Origin: Balanoglossus misakiensis
Lineage: Eukaryota > Hemichordata
Assembly (NCBI GenBank): GCA_040954595.2
Contig: CM082578.2
Span: forward strand, 18,228,001 to 18,292,000
Direction: 5' to 3'
DNA: 64,000 nucleotides
The notes beneath the pieces are model-generated. The model was not told the DNA's origin and did no database searches. It saw only the letters and a program-made list of their open reading frames with translations. Shown piece after piece: positions 36,724-47,574 of the stretch. The first letter of the stretch is position 1. Every line of letters begins with the position of its first letter. The position numbers and the translations under genes were made by a program.

Positions 36724-39700
36724 CTGAAAAACAAGAACAGAATTGTTATTGATGCTAATTTACAAAAAATATTTATATTTAACCATAGCGGCTGAACATC
36801 TGGCAAGGTCAACTATTTTCAAAAAATCTTTCTATTCTCCATCAAATGTGACAATTGGATGTCTCCAGACTTAATGACAAACAGACAGACAGACAATAGA
36901 ATCCAATCTTCAAGACCCCATTTCAGTTTTCAGATTCAATTCAGCATAGGACTAAGCATAATCCTGTAACCATCAAACATATGGTACCAGAATGTGGTAA
37001 AATAAATGTCTGATGACCGGATGTACAATACCAAGTCCATTTTATTGGAACGCATAAACATTTTTCCATAGAATCAGAAGAATTAACACTAGCTTTTCAG
37101 CAATATCAACATATTTTACCTCTAGCTAAATACACCTTGACCTTCTACTGGTGATTAATGGATTAATTTGGCATTCAAATATCATCCAGATTTTTATCCA
37201 TCACAGTGGTGCACCCATGCCGGGTACCCGTGATATTCCATCTGGCACGATTCCAAGATTTACAGACTCCCTACTTGCCCAGTGTGCTGTGCTATCTCAG
37301 CACTGACAATAACTCCTTGACATTACAAAACCTCTGAGCGCCACCACAGACATATGGCGACACATCCCTATCTGAACTGCTAAGTGAATTCAAGAACACT
37401 GCAGTCATTTGAGTGGAGACCCTGAGTTCACCCGAAGGCTCATGGTGTTTTGTGTGCTGTACTTGGCCATATAATGAATCAAGGACAAGTAGCCTAATGT
37501 CTGTATACATGTAATTGTCGGTACACATGTATGAGGAACAATAAATTTAAAATATGCATGGGTGTGTACTGTGTAGTCAGAGGACAGCCCATGCATGTAG
37601 TATCACTCACTTAATTCAATAAGTAAAATTATAATAGATATGAGGTGTGAGCCAAGTGCCTGTACAGAAGTAGAAAGAGATACTGATTGTACAAACTTAC
37701 CAGGATGTTGCCTGTTTCATTTTCTTGCAACACAAATGTCTTGGTTGAGTTATTGGAACCCCAGAGTAAATGTAGAAAAAGTGGTCTTTCGTAGTCAGAC
37801 AGCCTTCGAAGGACAGCTACAGATGAATTGAACAATGATGTCCATTTATTTAACTTTAATAATATACCTTTCAAATTTAAAAGCTCTAATGCCACACATA
37901 GTTCTTTTGACTTTTTCATCTCACCATCAACCAACCATAAAGATGTGCAGTACATGGAAATAACTCTCACGGAGCAAATGTCCAGTTACACATATTTGTT
38001 TTCAAGAATGACAGCCATCATCACAACCATAGTACAGGGTAATTATGCAGAACTAAACACAGAATGTAAATACACTCTTTGATAAAAAAGTTGAATACTT
38101 TGCTGATAAAATGAACATCAGTGACTAAAAATTCTTCTAATATCTGATGGTGTTTATCTTCAAAAGGTGTGCCCCTACACCATGACATAACAAAGTACGT
38201 GTGTCCTTGTTTTAATGCATGTGCCTTGGTTTGTGATATCACAAATGACTTTGTCAGAATGGACTTCACATACAATCAGGATCACTTCATGTGGACAACA
38301 CACAAACTTTAAAAGCTTACTACGTTTGAATTTCATGACCATAATAAGCTCAGACCTATAAAAGTGCCTGGAAAGATGAAAAGTTCACTCAAAATACTTA
38401 TTGCTATGTTGACTAAACCCGCATATGTTTTTAAATAATGTCGTACCTGCACAAACACATGGCAGCCATCTGTCTGACTGACAGAATGGTCAATATTGTT
38501 ACATTTTTTTTCATTCAAATGATCTGGAACTACTAATATTGGGACTAATCTGTTATAAATGTTATTTCTTTCTGGAAAAGCCTCTTTGACTACAGTCTGT
38601 ACATGTATGTATTGTGCACACATGGAAGTAAATTGGACACAGATTTTACTCAACACAACTGTTTTCAGCTTCTTGTTGAAATGCTTGCATGTGGATTTCT
38701 GGTTCATGAATAACAATTACTACTTCAATTAACTTAATATCTAATATCAAACAGTCCTACCTTTATCCTTATTGGCATCATCCTTCTCGAAAAGGGCAAA
38801 CTTCCTGGGATTATCCGTCACTCGGAATTTATTGAGCAGAGCAACGATGACTTCGTGTGAAGTGGTATCACTGGATATATGTAGTGCCTGTATATTGATG
38901 GGGGAAAAGATTAGGTATAAGAAATGATCAGAAGCACAATGTGAGTGTATTCTGTATGAGAATGAATGAGTGAATATAGTCTGTGAAGAATGCGCATTTT
39001 ATGATTTTCACACAAAATTTAAAATTTGTCTTTCCAAACTATGAGTGCAACAAAAAAAGTAATGGTCCACTTGATACATTCTTAGCAATGTTGAATGTTT
39101 ACAACTGCATTTTTTGTAAAGTCTGGAAATCACACAGTCAGACAGAAGTGTGTGCAATGCTGGGGTTCATGCACTCACTTCAGGGAGTGTAAACTTACAC
39201 CAGTGTTAGGAATTCTCTATAATAAATATAGCTTGGCAAACTGCATGACTCTGATGTGGGGAAATTTCAAATTCCTTTAAAGGTGAACGACTGATGTGGA
39301 ATTATTCCTTGTCCTGACTCTTAACAGGTGGAAGATGCCAATTATTCATTAATTGGATTCTCAAGAACTTGACGATTTCACAGTACACATCCGTTTTGTG
39401 ACTGGCTGACTGGACAGTTGACTTCTTTTCGCCTAGAACAGTTCCATCAATACATAAGTCATCAGTATCTCTTGCAAAGACACCATCACCATATTGCTGG
39501 CCAAACCAAAACCAAACTCAATTTTCATTAATTGAGTCCAGTCAAGTCTGTATGTGAGCTATTTTGAATTTTTCAATTCGAAAGCATGTAAGTTAGCTTA
39601 CTTTGACAGTGCCTTTAGGTAGGAAGAAAGACGTCTTGGATTTCTCAGCTTCACTCCTTTCAATCACACCAAACACAGACGCTGGTCTGGCCCCGGCCAT

Positions 39701-39773
39701 GACATTGATGGGTCTGCTCAAGTTCATGTGCACACGAATGAAACCTCGGAACAATTCACCATTCACGTCCTAC

Positions 39774-39824
<51 letters not shown>

Positions 39825-42800
39825 GTTAAGATGGATGAAAATACTGCCAAGAGTCACATGGAAAGATGCTGATTTCCATCCAGAAAATGTCTACAGTACA
39901 CTGTGTTTCATGGGTTGATGAAAGAATCACCAAATGAGGGTGAAACTGGCAAAGTGATGCTGATAGTATCCAGCTGTATTAACAGCCGATACTGGCAATA
40001 GAAAACAATATTTTATCAATAATTGTGTCATGTTGCAAGAATTTCTATGAATTGGTCAGAAAGAACAACAAAGACTTTCCAAATGTGAAGTATTCGTTTC
40101 GGTCCAGCAAGCAAAAGTCTGGATATATATCCATCCGGCACAGCAAGCAAGGTGCTGCAATATTGCACCAGGCGTGCATTCATTAAAAGGTCAAAACAAT
40201 ACATTTTTAACACAAGATGATAACTTCCTCTGTGTGATCTCAACACCCTAACTTGTGACTCTATGAATATCTACGATGATATATTAAATTCTTGATGCGT
40301 TATGTTCGAGGAAACCCAATACCATGTTCTCTGTAATCCAACCTTTTTAATAGTCTAGACATCATGCAATGACTATGCCGACCGTGTCTCAGAATTATGA
40401 CAAATAGTCAAAGGTCGTCTGTGATGGGATGTTATGTTCTGCCATAAAATATTATCAAATATTAGCCAATTATACCCCTAAAGTAAACACAATAAAACAT
40501 TAATTCTGATAAAAGACACTATATTCAACACCCAGTACACAGGTTCATCGATACCATAAGTAATTATCTTTATTTTATACCATCTGACATTTTCTATGTA
40601 AGTGCATGCACACACAGTAAAATATAATTACAGCCACATTAAATTGACAGAATTAGTAGTAATGGATTATTTGGCTGAAATCTGAGAATGCTAGCATTAC
40701 AATAAGTCTGTTTCACACTTCTGCCATATTGCTGGTACAAAAATTTACAGTGAAAATTCATATAATTTATCTATAAATGTTGGAAATAGGTTCAATTCAG
40801 TAATGACCTGTTGCAGTTGAATTATGGAAGGGAAAATTCCACCTATTTATCAGTTTTAATTGACAACATTCAACAAATCACAAATACTCTTGATCAGCAT
40901 CAATTACACTGAGTGTAGCAAGCTATTTTTAATCCAGGAATGAAATTGTATCGGGGCATGCGTTGCAAAAGAGCATGTTGAGAGTCACTCCAGTAACAGC
41001 CAAGCTGGGATTACAGGTTATTCACACTTTGAAAGCAGAAATGTCCACAGATTGAATTATCACAAGCAAAATGATGATAAAATTGAATGTAAGCTTACAT
41101 CGCAATTACGAGAAAGAAATCAGTAATGGCATATGGTTACAACTGACAAGCATTAGTCATGCAAGAAGCAAAGATTGGTAAGAAAATGATTAAGCCTACG
41201 ACACACTTGAATCTGTGTATTTGCGTAATATACACGAGGAGTAGCATGTTTCCAAGACAGACATAAGATTCCACCATATTGTTGTATTCCACACCTATGC
41301 TAGAAATATCTGCCTTCAATGGGTGAAAATGAATTCACACCTGGTCAATAAAAGGACAGGCAGGTGAGATTTACTTACCAAGGTCAGAATCAAACCATTA
41401 GATTCTGCATTAAATTTCTCAACCCTTCGTCTTAACTCTTCGCTGGATACTTGTAAATTACCTGGTTTTAAATTTTCATCTGTGTTCTAAAAGGATGACA
41501 ACATACAAACAACGATTACTCGCAACAATTTATAGCAAGCGACCGGCTTGAAAGTTGGTCAAATGTTCTTTCAAAATGACAGATGGTTGTTTACTGTAAA
41601 CCCTTTCTAGTCCAGAAAAAACTACAATGGCAAAATCTCCGTAGTCATCAATTCATATGAAATCCGTTCATACCTTTGCAAGAAGTGTATTTTCAGGTGA
41701 GGGCTTGTCATCTGTAGTCTTGGACGTTTCCACAGCCTTGCAATCTAGAGTAACATATTGTACACATTTACGATGACATGTGTACTTGCAATCTGGTGAG
41801 AAAAAAGAAGGAAATAACTCAAAACTATTGCACAACTTGTTTCAGAGAAAAAGTTTAGACCAGAGCAGGAGGACTTTTCTTAAAACTATGCAAAGAATGC
41901 TCTGTCATGGTTGATAGTGCATGTATTATTTTCACAGAACAGAGAAATCATTTGTGTTCTCATAATTACCTGACACAGCCAACTTACAACAGTGAACACA
42001 AACATATTTGGTTAAAACGTACTATTAGTTCAAAATAGATTTCGACAGAAGTATTTTGAAGGCTTCTTTACTATTACAAATTATTTGACAGAAACTCACA
42101 CAACACACACACACAAAACATGACGTGGAAGACATACATTTTAATGCCCCACATTGGTTTGACTGCACAATTACTATTAATGCGACACATTCATGCGTTG
42201 TCAAAAGTTGTACATCAAACTTTCACAACTGGAGCCCAGCCAGACAAACAGCGTCATTGTACCACAAAACATGGGTGGGGTCCCTGATTTACAGGTAAAG
42301 CTGTCAATTCGAGCACAGCAACCAAATCATTCTCAACTTTGATAACCCCAATATATAACATTCTATTGCCTACTCGAGATCGGAAGTTCCTGAAACTGCA
42401 GGATAAAATAAAAGGAATTTGAATTGATGATGTTGAAAATAATTGCAAGATGGTGTGCCTTTATACATCAACCTTTTTAAAAAATGAAATTAAAAAAATA
42501 AAAAGCTGCGTCTCCGCCCAGTTTAAAAAACAACAACAATGCAATGACCATGGCTACAATTATAGCTTTGTTTATTATTTTTTTGGCCTTAATCCATAAA
42601 TGTGTAGCATGATGGTCTATATAGAAACATGTTCATGTCAAGGTCCCCCTTTATGGATTCAAATTACAGCAAGTATTTTAATGATGGAAATTTGGCACAT
42701 ATAGTAATTGATGGCCCTATGGGATCTGAACTATTCTTCAACGTTCCACAGCTATATCCAGTTTCCTGGAAAGTAAATTTTGCTTTACACCAAAGGCTGA

Positions 42801-44671
42801 TCTAATGTTTGGCTGAAAAAATGAATGCAAGATCAAGCTTTGACCCTGAATACAGGATTTTGTTCTGTTACAATGTATTGTTTCCAATATATTTGTCTGG
42901 AAACAATAAAATCTACATAGCACTGTCAACTAGCCAGTAATGCTAACTATGCCATTCCATTGCTCTCTGACTTTTGTCAGTTTTGGCAGCTACTTTCAGC
43001 AATCCTTCATGAATTCAACCTACTTGTTTAAAACTTCTACCATCCCTGAATAATAAACTTCAATTTTTACACACCAGTAATATTCTCATAATTTTCGGAG
43101 AAAAACAGTGAACCAGTATACTTTATGAAGATCATCCCTTTCTGTGATAAACCTTCACCTACATTTAAGAAATCAATAATTCAGTGTTTAACTACAATCA
43201 GCCGTTTGTATCTAAACTGCCCACTGGCTTTTTTTGTTCAAGATCATGTATATGCTCAGAACTTGAACTGATAACGGATGCTGATTACAGGAACTGGTGT
43301 ACCTGCTATTGGCTCTTAAAGTATTTTATCATGATTGCTTCAAGTTAGCCCTATCAAAGCAGTACGCACAGTAAACAAGGCATGTTGGTAGAGAATGCTG
43401 ATTTATCTCAATTGAGCACATGTCAAGCATTCCAATGTGTGACCTAGCTTTTGACGCAAAACAACTGCGAATGGCCGGAGGGTGGGGTTATTGCATATCC
43501 TCATACCCAGGTGGGAGTGCAACCTCCCCTGTCTGTTTTTGTTATTGAAAAAATTAAAAAGGATGACAATATTTGCCCTACACTGCACAGACGATACCAA
43601 ATACCCCCCCCCCTCCCCAAAGGCCTACTACATTGCCTGCCAGAAACAAAAAAAGTACGCCTATAATTTAAATTGCAGAACTCACAATTATTACTTTGTA
43701 AGGCCATGTTTACCTTGAACAAGTCTCAGCAGAAAAACATCAAAATTATTGTCACTGATGAATGCATTTCTGTCTTTTGATACATAATTGTTACTGTACA
43801 AAAGAATTCCGAAATCACTCATGATAAAGGCCTCTTTTTTCCCCTGTCGCAATAATATTGAATACTGTTTATTTAGAGAGATTTATGAATTTCAGCTTGG
43901 GGCGAGCAGACCACTTGTAGACTTTTCTACTGAAATCCAATTAATCATGATCTCAACTTCTCTTAAATGTCAAGTCGCACCTGTTTGAAACGAAGTTTAA
44001 CACAGCAGAGTGAAGAGCTTGAAACCCATCTGACAAAAGTTTGTCTGCATCTAAATTGTACTTCAATTGTCAAATTACAGATAGTTGTGGACGCAGTCTG
44101 GGCATATACACTGCCCCTGTCTGCATACATACACATATTCTCTTACAGTACAGGTCAGTGATCAAACACAATGTCTCACCTTCAAACCGACTTGAGTTGT
44201 TGTGTTTTGCATTTATGCCAGCAGAGACAAACTTGTTCCACTAACTGCGCAATACTAAAAGTTAAGTGCATAATTCCTACCATGATGCATGATGGATACA
44301 TGTCCTGAATGTCTGAAATGATGTGACAATGCAAGGCAGGTGAAAGTCTAATTTCACAGGTACATGTAACATCATTGATGCACCTGGGTGACACCTGTGT
44401 GATCTGGCTTCACTACCAAAGTCTTTATGACTATACCTATCCATTTTTTCAGTGTTTATGAGATAGATATAATCACAAAATATATACTTTACATGTAAAT
44501 TACAACTAGTGGGCAAATACATCAAAACTATCAGAAATTGAGAATGTTATGTAATTAAACATAACAGTAAATCGTTGCATAACACCAGCCCAGGCAAATT
44601 TAATTACAAACTCACTTGTGTATGGTTCGTTTTCACGTAAAAAAAACTTTGTTTTGTACTTTTAGTTTTAG

Positions 44672-44769
<98 letters not shown>

Positions 44770-45197
44770 CGGGTGGGTGGGTCGGAACCTCTTCATAAAC
44801 TCTGGTACGGTATTATGAGCCGCAGTCACCCACCATACTTACTTTTGCATCGTATGCTCTGTTTGTAAAGTCCCCAGATAAAATCTCCGCATTTATCGCA
44901 CCATGTTGGGTTTATGTTTGATAGCGGCTGAAAATAATGGCCCAGTCCTTTCCCAGTTTCTGTTGCAGACGAATCGCCGGCTGCTGCGTCTTTATTTCTG
45001 GAAGACGACGAGATCAAAGACGGTGTATATCCAGTGGCAGTCGTGGGTGTGGGAGCGTTGCCGTTGATCTCGTATAGCCTGTATTTCTTCTTTGGTTTGC
45101 CTTTACCGAACAGACTGAATCCGCCGAAAAGTCCCTGCTTCTCAGGCGTACGATCGCTTACTTTCTTCCTCGCTTCTTCTGCTGTTTTCTCCGCCAT
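36580..45197 (-). CDS. RASSF1: RASSF1/3/5-type Ras-association protein, 7 exons, 378 aa
   Basis: Exons (transcript order) 45197-44843, 41792-41674, 41486-41379, 39769-39602, 38887-38761, 37816-37701 and 36723-36580 join in frame to 378 codons plus TAA. Residues 87-136 form a complete C1 zinc finger: H87, C100, C103, C117, C120, H125, C128, C136, with exact HX12CX2CX13CX2CX4HX2CX7C spacing. About 200-320 is the Ras-association domain (NLSRPINV, SFFLPKG, DNPRKFALFE). W332 to about 373 is the SARAH helix, which in this family binds MST1/2 kinases of the Hippo pathway. The first 80 residues are basic then Ser/Thr-rich. Human RASSF1A is 340 aa and RASSF5 418. The C1-RA-SARAH order fits RASSF1 and RASSF5; adjacency to TUSC2 favours RASSF1, or the pre-duplication ancestor of RASSF1/3/5. 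It acts as a Ras/Rap-responsive scaffold. The ATG sits inside a YY1 motif. Confidence 0.92.
37701..37816 (-). CDS. RASSF1: RASSF coding exon 6 (end of RA domain)
   Basis: Acceptor ttcatctgtag, donor CTG|gtaagt. Encodes residues 293-331: AVLRRLSDYERPLFLHLLWG, then TKTFVLQENETGN, aligning with LRKLLDDEQPLRLRLLAG and FVLKENDSGEV of human RASSF1. Confidence 0.94.
38761..38887 (-). CDS. RASSF1: RASSF coding exon 5 (RA domain core)
   Basis: Acceptor tatacag, donor AAAG|gtagga, phase 1. Encodes residues 251-292 with EVIVALLNKFRVTDNPRKFA, the most conserved RA-domain segment. Confidence 0.96.
39602..39769 (-). CDS. RASSF1: RASSF coding exon 4 (start of RA domain)
   Basis: Acceptor cacacgtag preceded by a (CT)n microsatellite; donor AAA|gtaagc. 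Encodes residues 195-250 with FRGFIRVHMNLSRPINV and TSFFLPKGTVK. Confidence 0.95.
39778..39825 (+). repeat. (GA)n microsatellite acting as RASSF polypyrimidine tract
   Basis: About 23 GA units with one AA interruption. On the RASSF strand this is a CT run ending about 8 bases before the exon 4 acceptor AG, so the repeat itself supplies the polypyrimidine tract. Confidence 0.9.
41379..41486 (-). CDS. RASSF1: RASSF coding exon 3 (linker)
   Basis: Acceptor catccttttag, donor TTG|gtaagt. Encodes residues 159-194 with SSEELRRRVEKFNAESNG, aligning to the human linker SQAEIEQKIKEYNAQ. The SQ dipeptide of human RASSF1A (ATM site, Ser131) is SS here. Confidence 0.92.
41674..41792 (-). CDS. RASSF1: RASSF coding exon 2 (second half of C1)
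   Basis: Acceptor ttttctcaccag, donor AAG|gtatga. Completes the C1 domain with N119-CKYTCHRKCVQYVTLDC, then a polar linker to residue 158. The split codon AAT (Asn119) is formed across the intron. Confidence 0.95.
44673..44768 (+). repeat. (TG)48 microsatellite in RASSF intron 1
   Basis: 96 bases of uninterrupted TG; in the RASSF transcript this is (CA)48 starting 74 bases after the exon 1 donor. CA repeats in introns are known binding sites for hnRNP L. Length polymorphism is likely. Confidence 0.95.
44843..45197 (-). CDS. RASSF1: RASSF coding exon 1 (N-terminus and first half of C1)
   Basis: Encodes residues 1-118: MAEKTAEEARKK, a Gly/Phe and Lys-rich stretch (LFGKGKPKKKYR), a Ser/Thr linker, then GHYFQPLSNINPTWCDKCGD and further C1 residues. 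Donor AAAA|gtaagt, phase 1. The start is chosen as the first ATG of the frame; it lies in the YY1-type motif CAAAATGGCGGA. Confidence 0.94.
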
Positions 45198-45201
45198 TTT
45201 G
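45190..45201 (-). promoter_or_regulatory. YY1-type motif over the RASSF start codon
   Basis: CAAAATGGCGGA on the minus strand contains the RASSF ATG (45197-45195). The identical 12-mer occurs on the plus strand at 46730-46741 at the FBXL13 5' end. Confidence 0.6.
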
Positions 45202-46729
45202 AAACGCAGGCGGCAGAGCAGAGACTGGTCCCGAGCTGACCCAGCTAGCTATGTCGATCTAATTAAAAAGTACGTGAGAATCAGACGCTTAGCATCGGAC
45301 AGCAATCGCACAAGTTGCAAGACAGTATCGTTGCTTGATCTCGATCTCAAAACACTATGTATCCGACTCCGATCCGAGCGAGCGTGTTACAACATCCCGG
45401 GTTGACATTCTCGTAGCGAATGATATTATCCCCAGGTCGTCAACTGCTATAAGTCTAGTAGTAATACTTGTGCAGGTGACCTAATGCTCGTATGTCCAAT
45501 CCACAGCGATATGTAAACATCAGGCAGTCTTTTACGAGTTTGACAAATACAAACTACTACGTACTGAACAGGTGACACTTCAGTCACCGATGAGGTTGAA
45601 AGTCCACTGCGCTGTTGTGATATATGCGCAGCATTTAAAAAAAAGTTTTCAAGAGGTTTCAGGGTAATCCCAATGTAGATGGAGGGGGAGTAAATTGAAA
45701 CTGTACCCCCCCCCCACACACACACACACACCCGCGGGAGTTATCCCCAAAAGAAGGATTGACTTTGTCACAATTTAACGATTGTTTGGCTACCGTCTGT
45801 TTGGCTACTGTATGTGGTTTGGATCAGCTGAAAGTGGGTCAACTTAAAAATGTGGTACCGTTTTGGCTCATCTTGATTGGAGTATGGTTTTTGTTTATCA
45901 ACACTGCCTAGAAAATATGAAATATTCAACTTGGTCAAGTTTTTCCATGTCTCATGGATTGAAGTTGTTAGGAGACACTGGTATTGAAGACATTCGCAGA
46001 TTTATTCTTGGACAGGACACCCCAACTCAAAAGCTACCATTATACCCCAGATTTCCCATTTTCCTTCCATTAAATATTTCTGATGGTTGATTTCCTTATA
46101 TTTATAGTTAATGAATGATAACTTTTTTTGCATAATCTATAATGGAGTCACGATGGAGAACTTGAGAAGGGTACATGGAAAATATTATAACAAGCAAACG
46201 TTTTTGACAGTACCTCAACTTGCCTCAGGTTGTTTTACGACATGAGACTGAAAAGTTCATTTACTGACCGTAATACCCACCCTTGCGTTTGCTAAATGCG
46301 AATGATCTGCATAAATCCATCTGGCAGTAAATATATCGAGGGTTTTTTCATTAGTACTAAACAAAGACATGGAAAGCCATACCTGAAAACTATTTCTAGC
46401 AATACATAGTATGTTTACACACTACAGTATGTACTTTTATTTTTACAATGTCAATAAATGTTTTCAATGTATTAATACTTTTTTTAATGAAGGCTTTGGC
46501 TTTGAAAAACTTAAAGACTAGGTATATGCTTGTTGAACTTAAATATTTTTACACAGATTCACTTTGTTATATTCATTTCCATTATTTTTTTTACAGAGAT
46601 CATGGTAAAGTTGTTTATCCGACTCTCCATGCTCCGGGAAGCTCAGTACTACAACGCGACCCCCGCGTTTCAATGAGCTAAACCAAGGGCAAAGGTCAAC
46701 CTTCTGTGTACAGCCGTTGCCGTGCGAGA
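45202..46729. promoter_or_regulatory. Divergent promoter region RASSF/FBXL13
   Basis: About 1.5 kb between the two divergent 5' ends, each marked by a YY1-type motif. The first 200 bases beside RASSF are rich in CG dinucleotides (agcgagcg, gatccgag) compared with the introns, as expected for a promoter. A short C/CA run lies at about 45707-45732. No gene is seen between. Whether one bidirectional or two separate promoters operate is not decidable here. Confidence 0.55.
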
Positions 46730-46741
46730 CAAAATGGCGGA
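46730..46741 (+). promoter_or_regulatory. YY1-type motif in FBXL13 5' UTR
   Basis: CAAAATGGCGGA matches the YY1 core. Its ATG (46734) opens a 19-codon upstream frame. A GTTGCC half-site (46716-46721) resembling half of an RFX X-box lies just upstream, without a recognisable second half. Confidence 0.6.
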
Positions 46742-46793
46742 GCATCAGACGAAAGAAGTGAAGAGCTTCTGCTACTCTTCTGAACCAGCGTGA
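46734..46793 (+). other. Upstream ORF (19 codons) before FBXL13
   Basis: Starts MAEHQTKEVK, stops TGA at 46791-46793, in the same frame as the main start 88 bases later. It would be translated only if transcription starts upstream of 46734. Confidence 0.45.
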
Positions 46794-46880
46794 AGGTCAC
46801 CTTTTTATTTTCTGTACACAAACCTCGCAGTGTTATTCCTTATATTATACGGATAACTTTAAATTTAATAATTTGGTAAA

Positions 46881-46955
46881 ATGGCGTCTCTAAAAGGTGT
46901 AAATCCGGAGATACGCAAATATCTTCGTAAACATCGTCTTCCAGATGTATTTGAG
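46881..46955 (+). CDS. FBXL13: FBXL13 coding exon 1
   Basis: Residues 1-25, with start context gtaaaATGgcg. Donor GAG|gtaagt, phase 0. KYLRKHRLPDVFE is the first helix of the RIIa-like region. Confidence 0.93.
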
Positions 46956-47507
46956 GTAAGTTAGCATTGATATTTCAACTGTCAGTTTCGTTGTCTGTTT
47001 CTACTCCATACTTTGCAAAGGTTCGAATAAATGTCGGTATGAGTTTTGCTTAATTTTTCTGTTGTCGTGGTGCTTGTTTACTGTGGTTTTTATGTTTATC
47101 TGTGCATGGATGCACAATGTCAACTGACTAATACGTTTAAGCCTGTGTAAACTTTCAAATACAGGGAAATATTTCGGCTGTTCAGGTCATACAAATGAAT
47201 TTTTTTGTAGAAATTTTCAAAGTATCGCCAAATTTACCCAAAGAGATAACATATTTCGCGTGTTGTTTCTTGGCAATTGGAAAAATACATGTGTATGATG
47301 AAGTCAATAAGAAGATTGAGTGGCAGTGCATGAGTTTCTGTATTAAAAAAAAATCAGCTGGTGGTGGCTGGTACACTCTACATTAGTTATTTCATTGAAT
47401 AAAGCAACATTCTTGCTGTAGTACATTTTCAATATGCTCAGGTTTTTATGCTATATGTACTAGAAAGAGCAGTTGCAAAATTGTAAAGTTAATCTTTGAT
47501 ACATGAC

Positions 47508-47574
<67 letters not shown>

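Noticed and set aside
44616-44798. Cys-Val repeat frame
   Set aside because: Translation of the (TG)48 microsatellite.
45863-46090. 75-codon plus-strand frame in the divergent promoter region
   Set aside because: No family similarity and no splice or promoter support.
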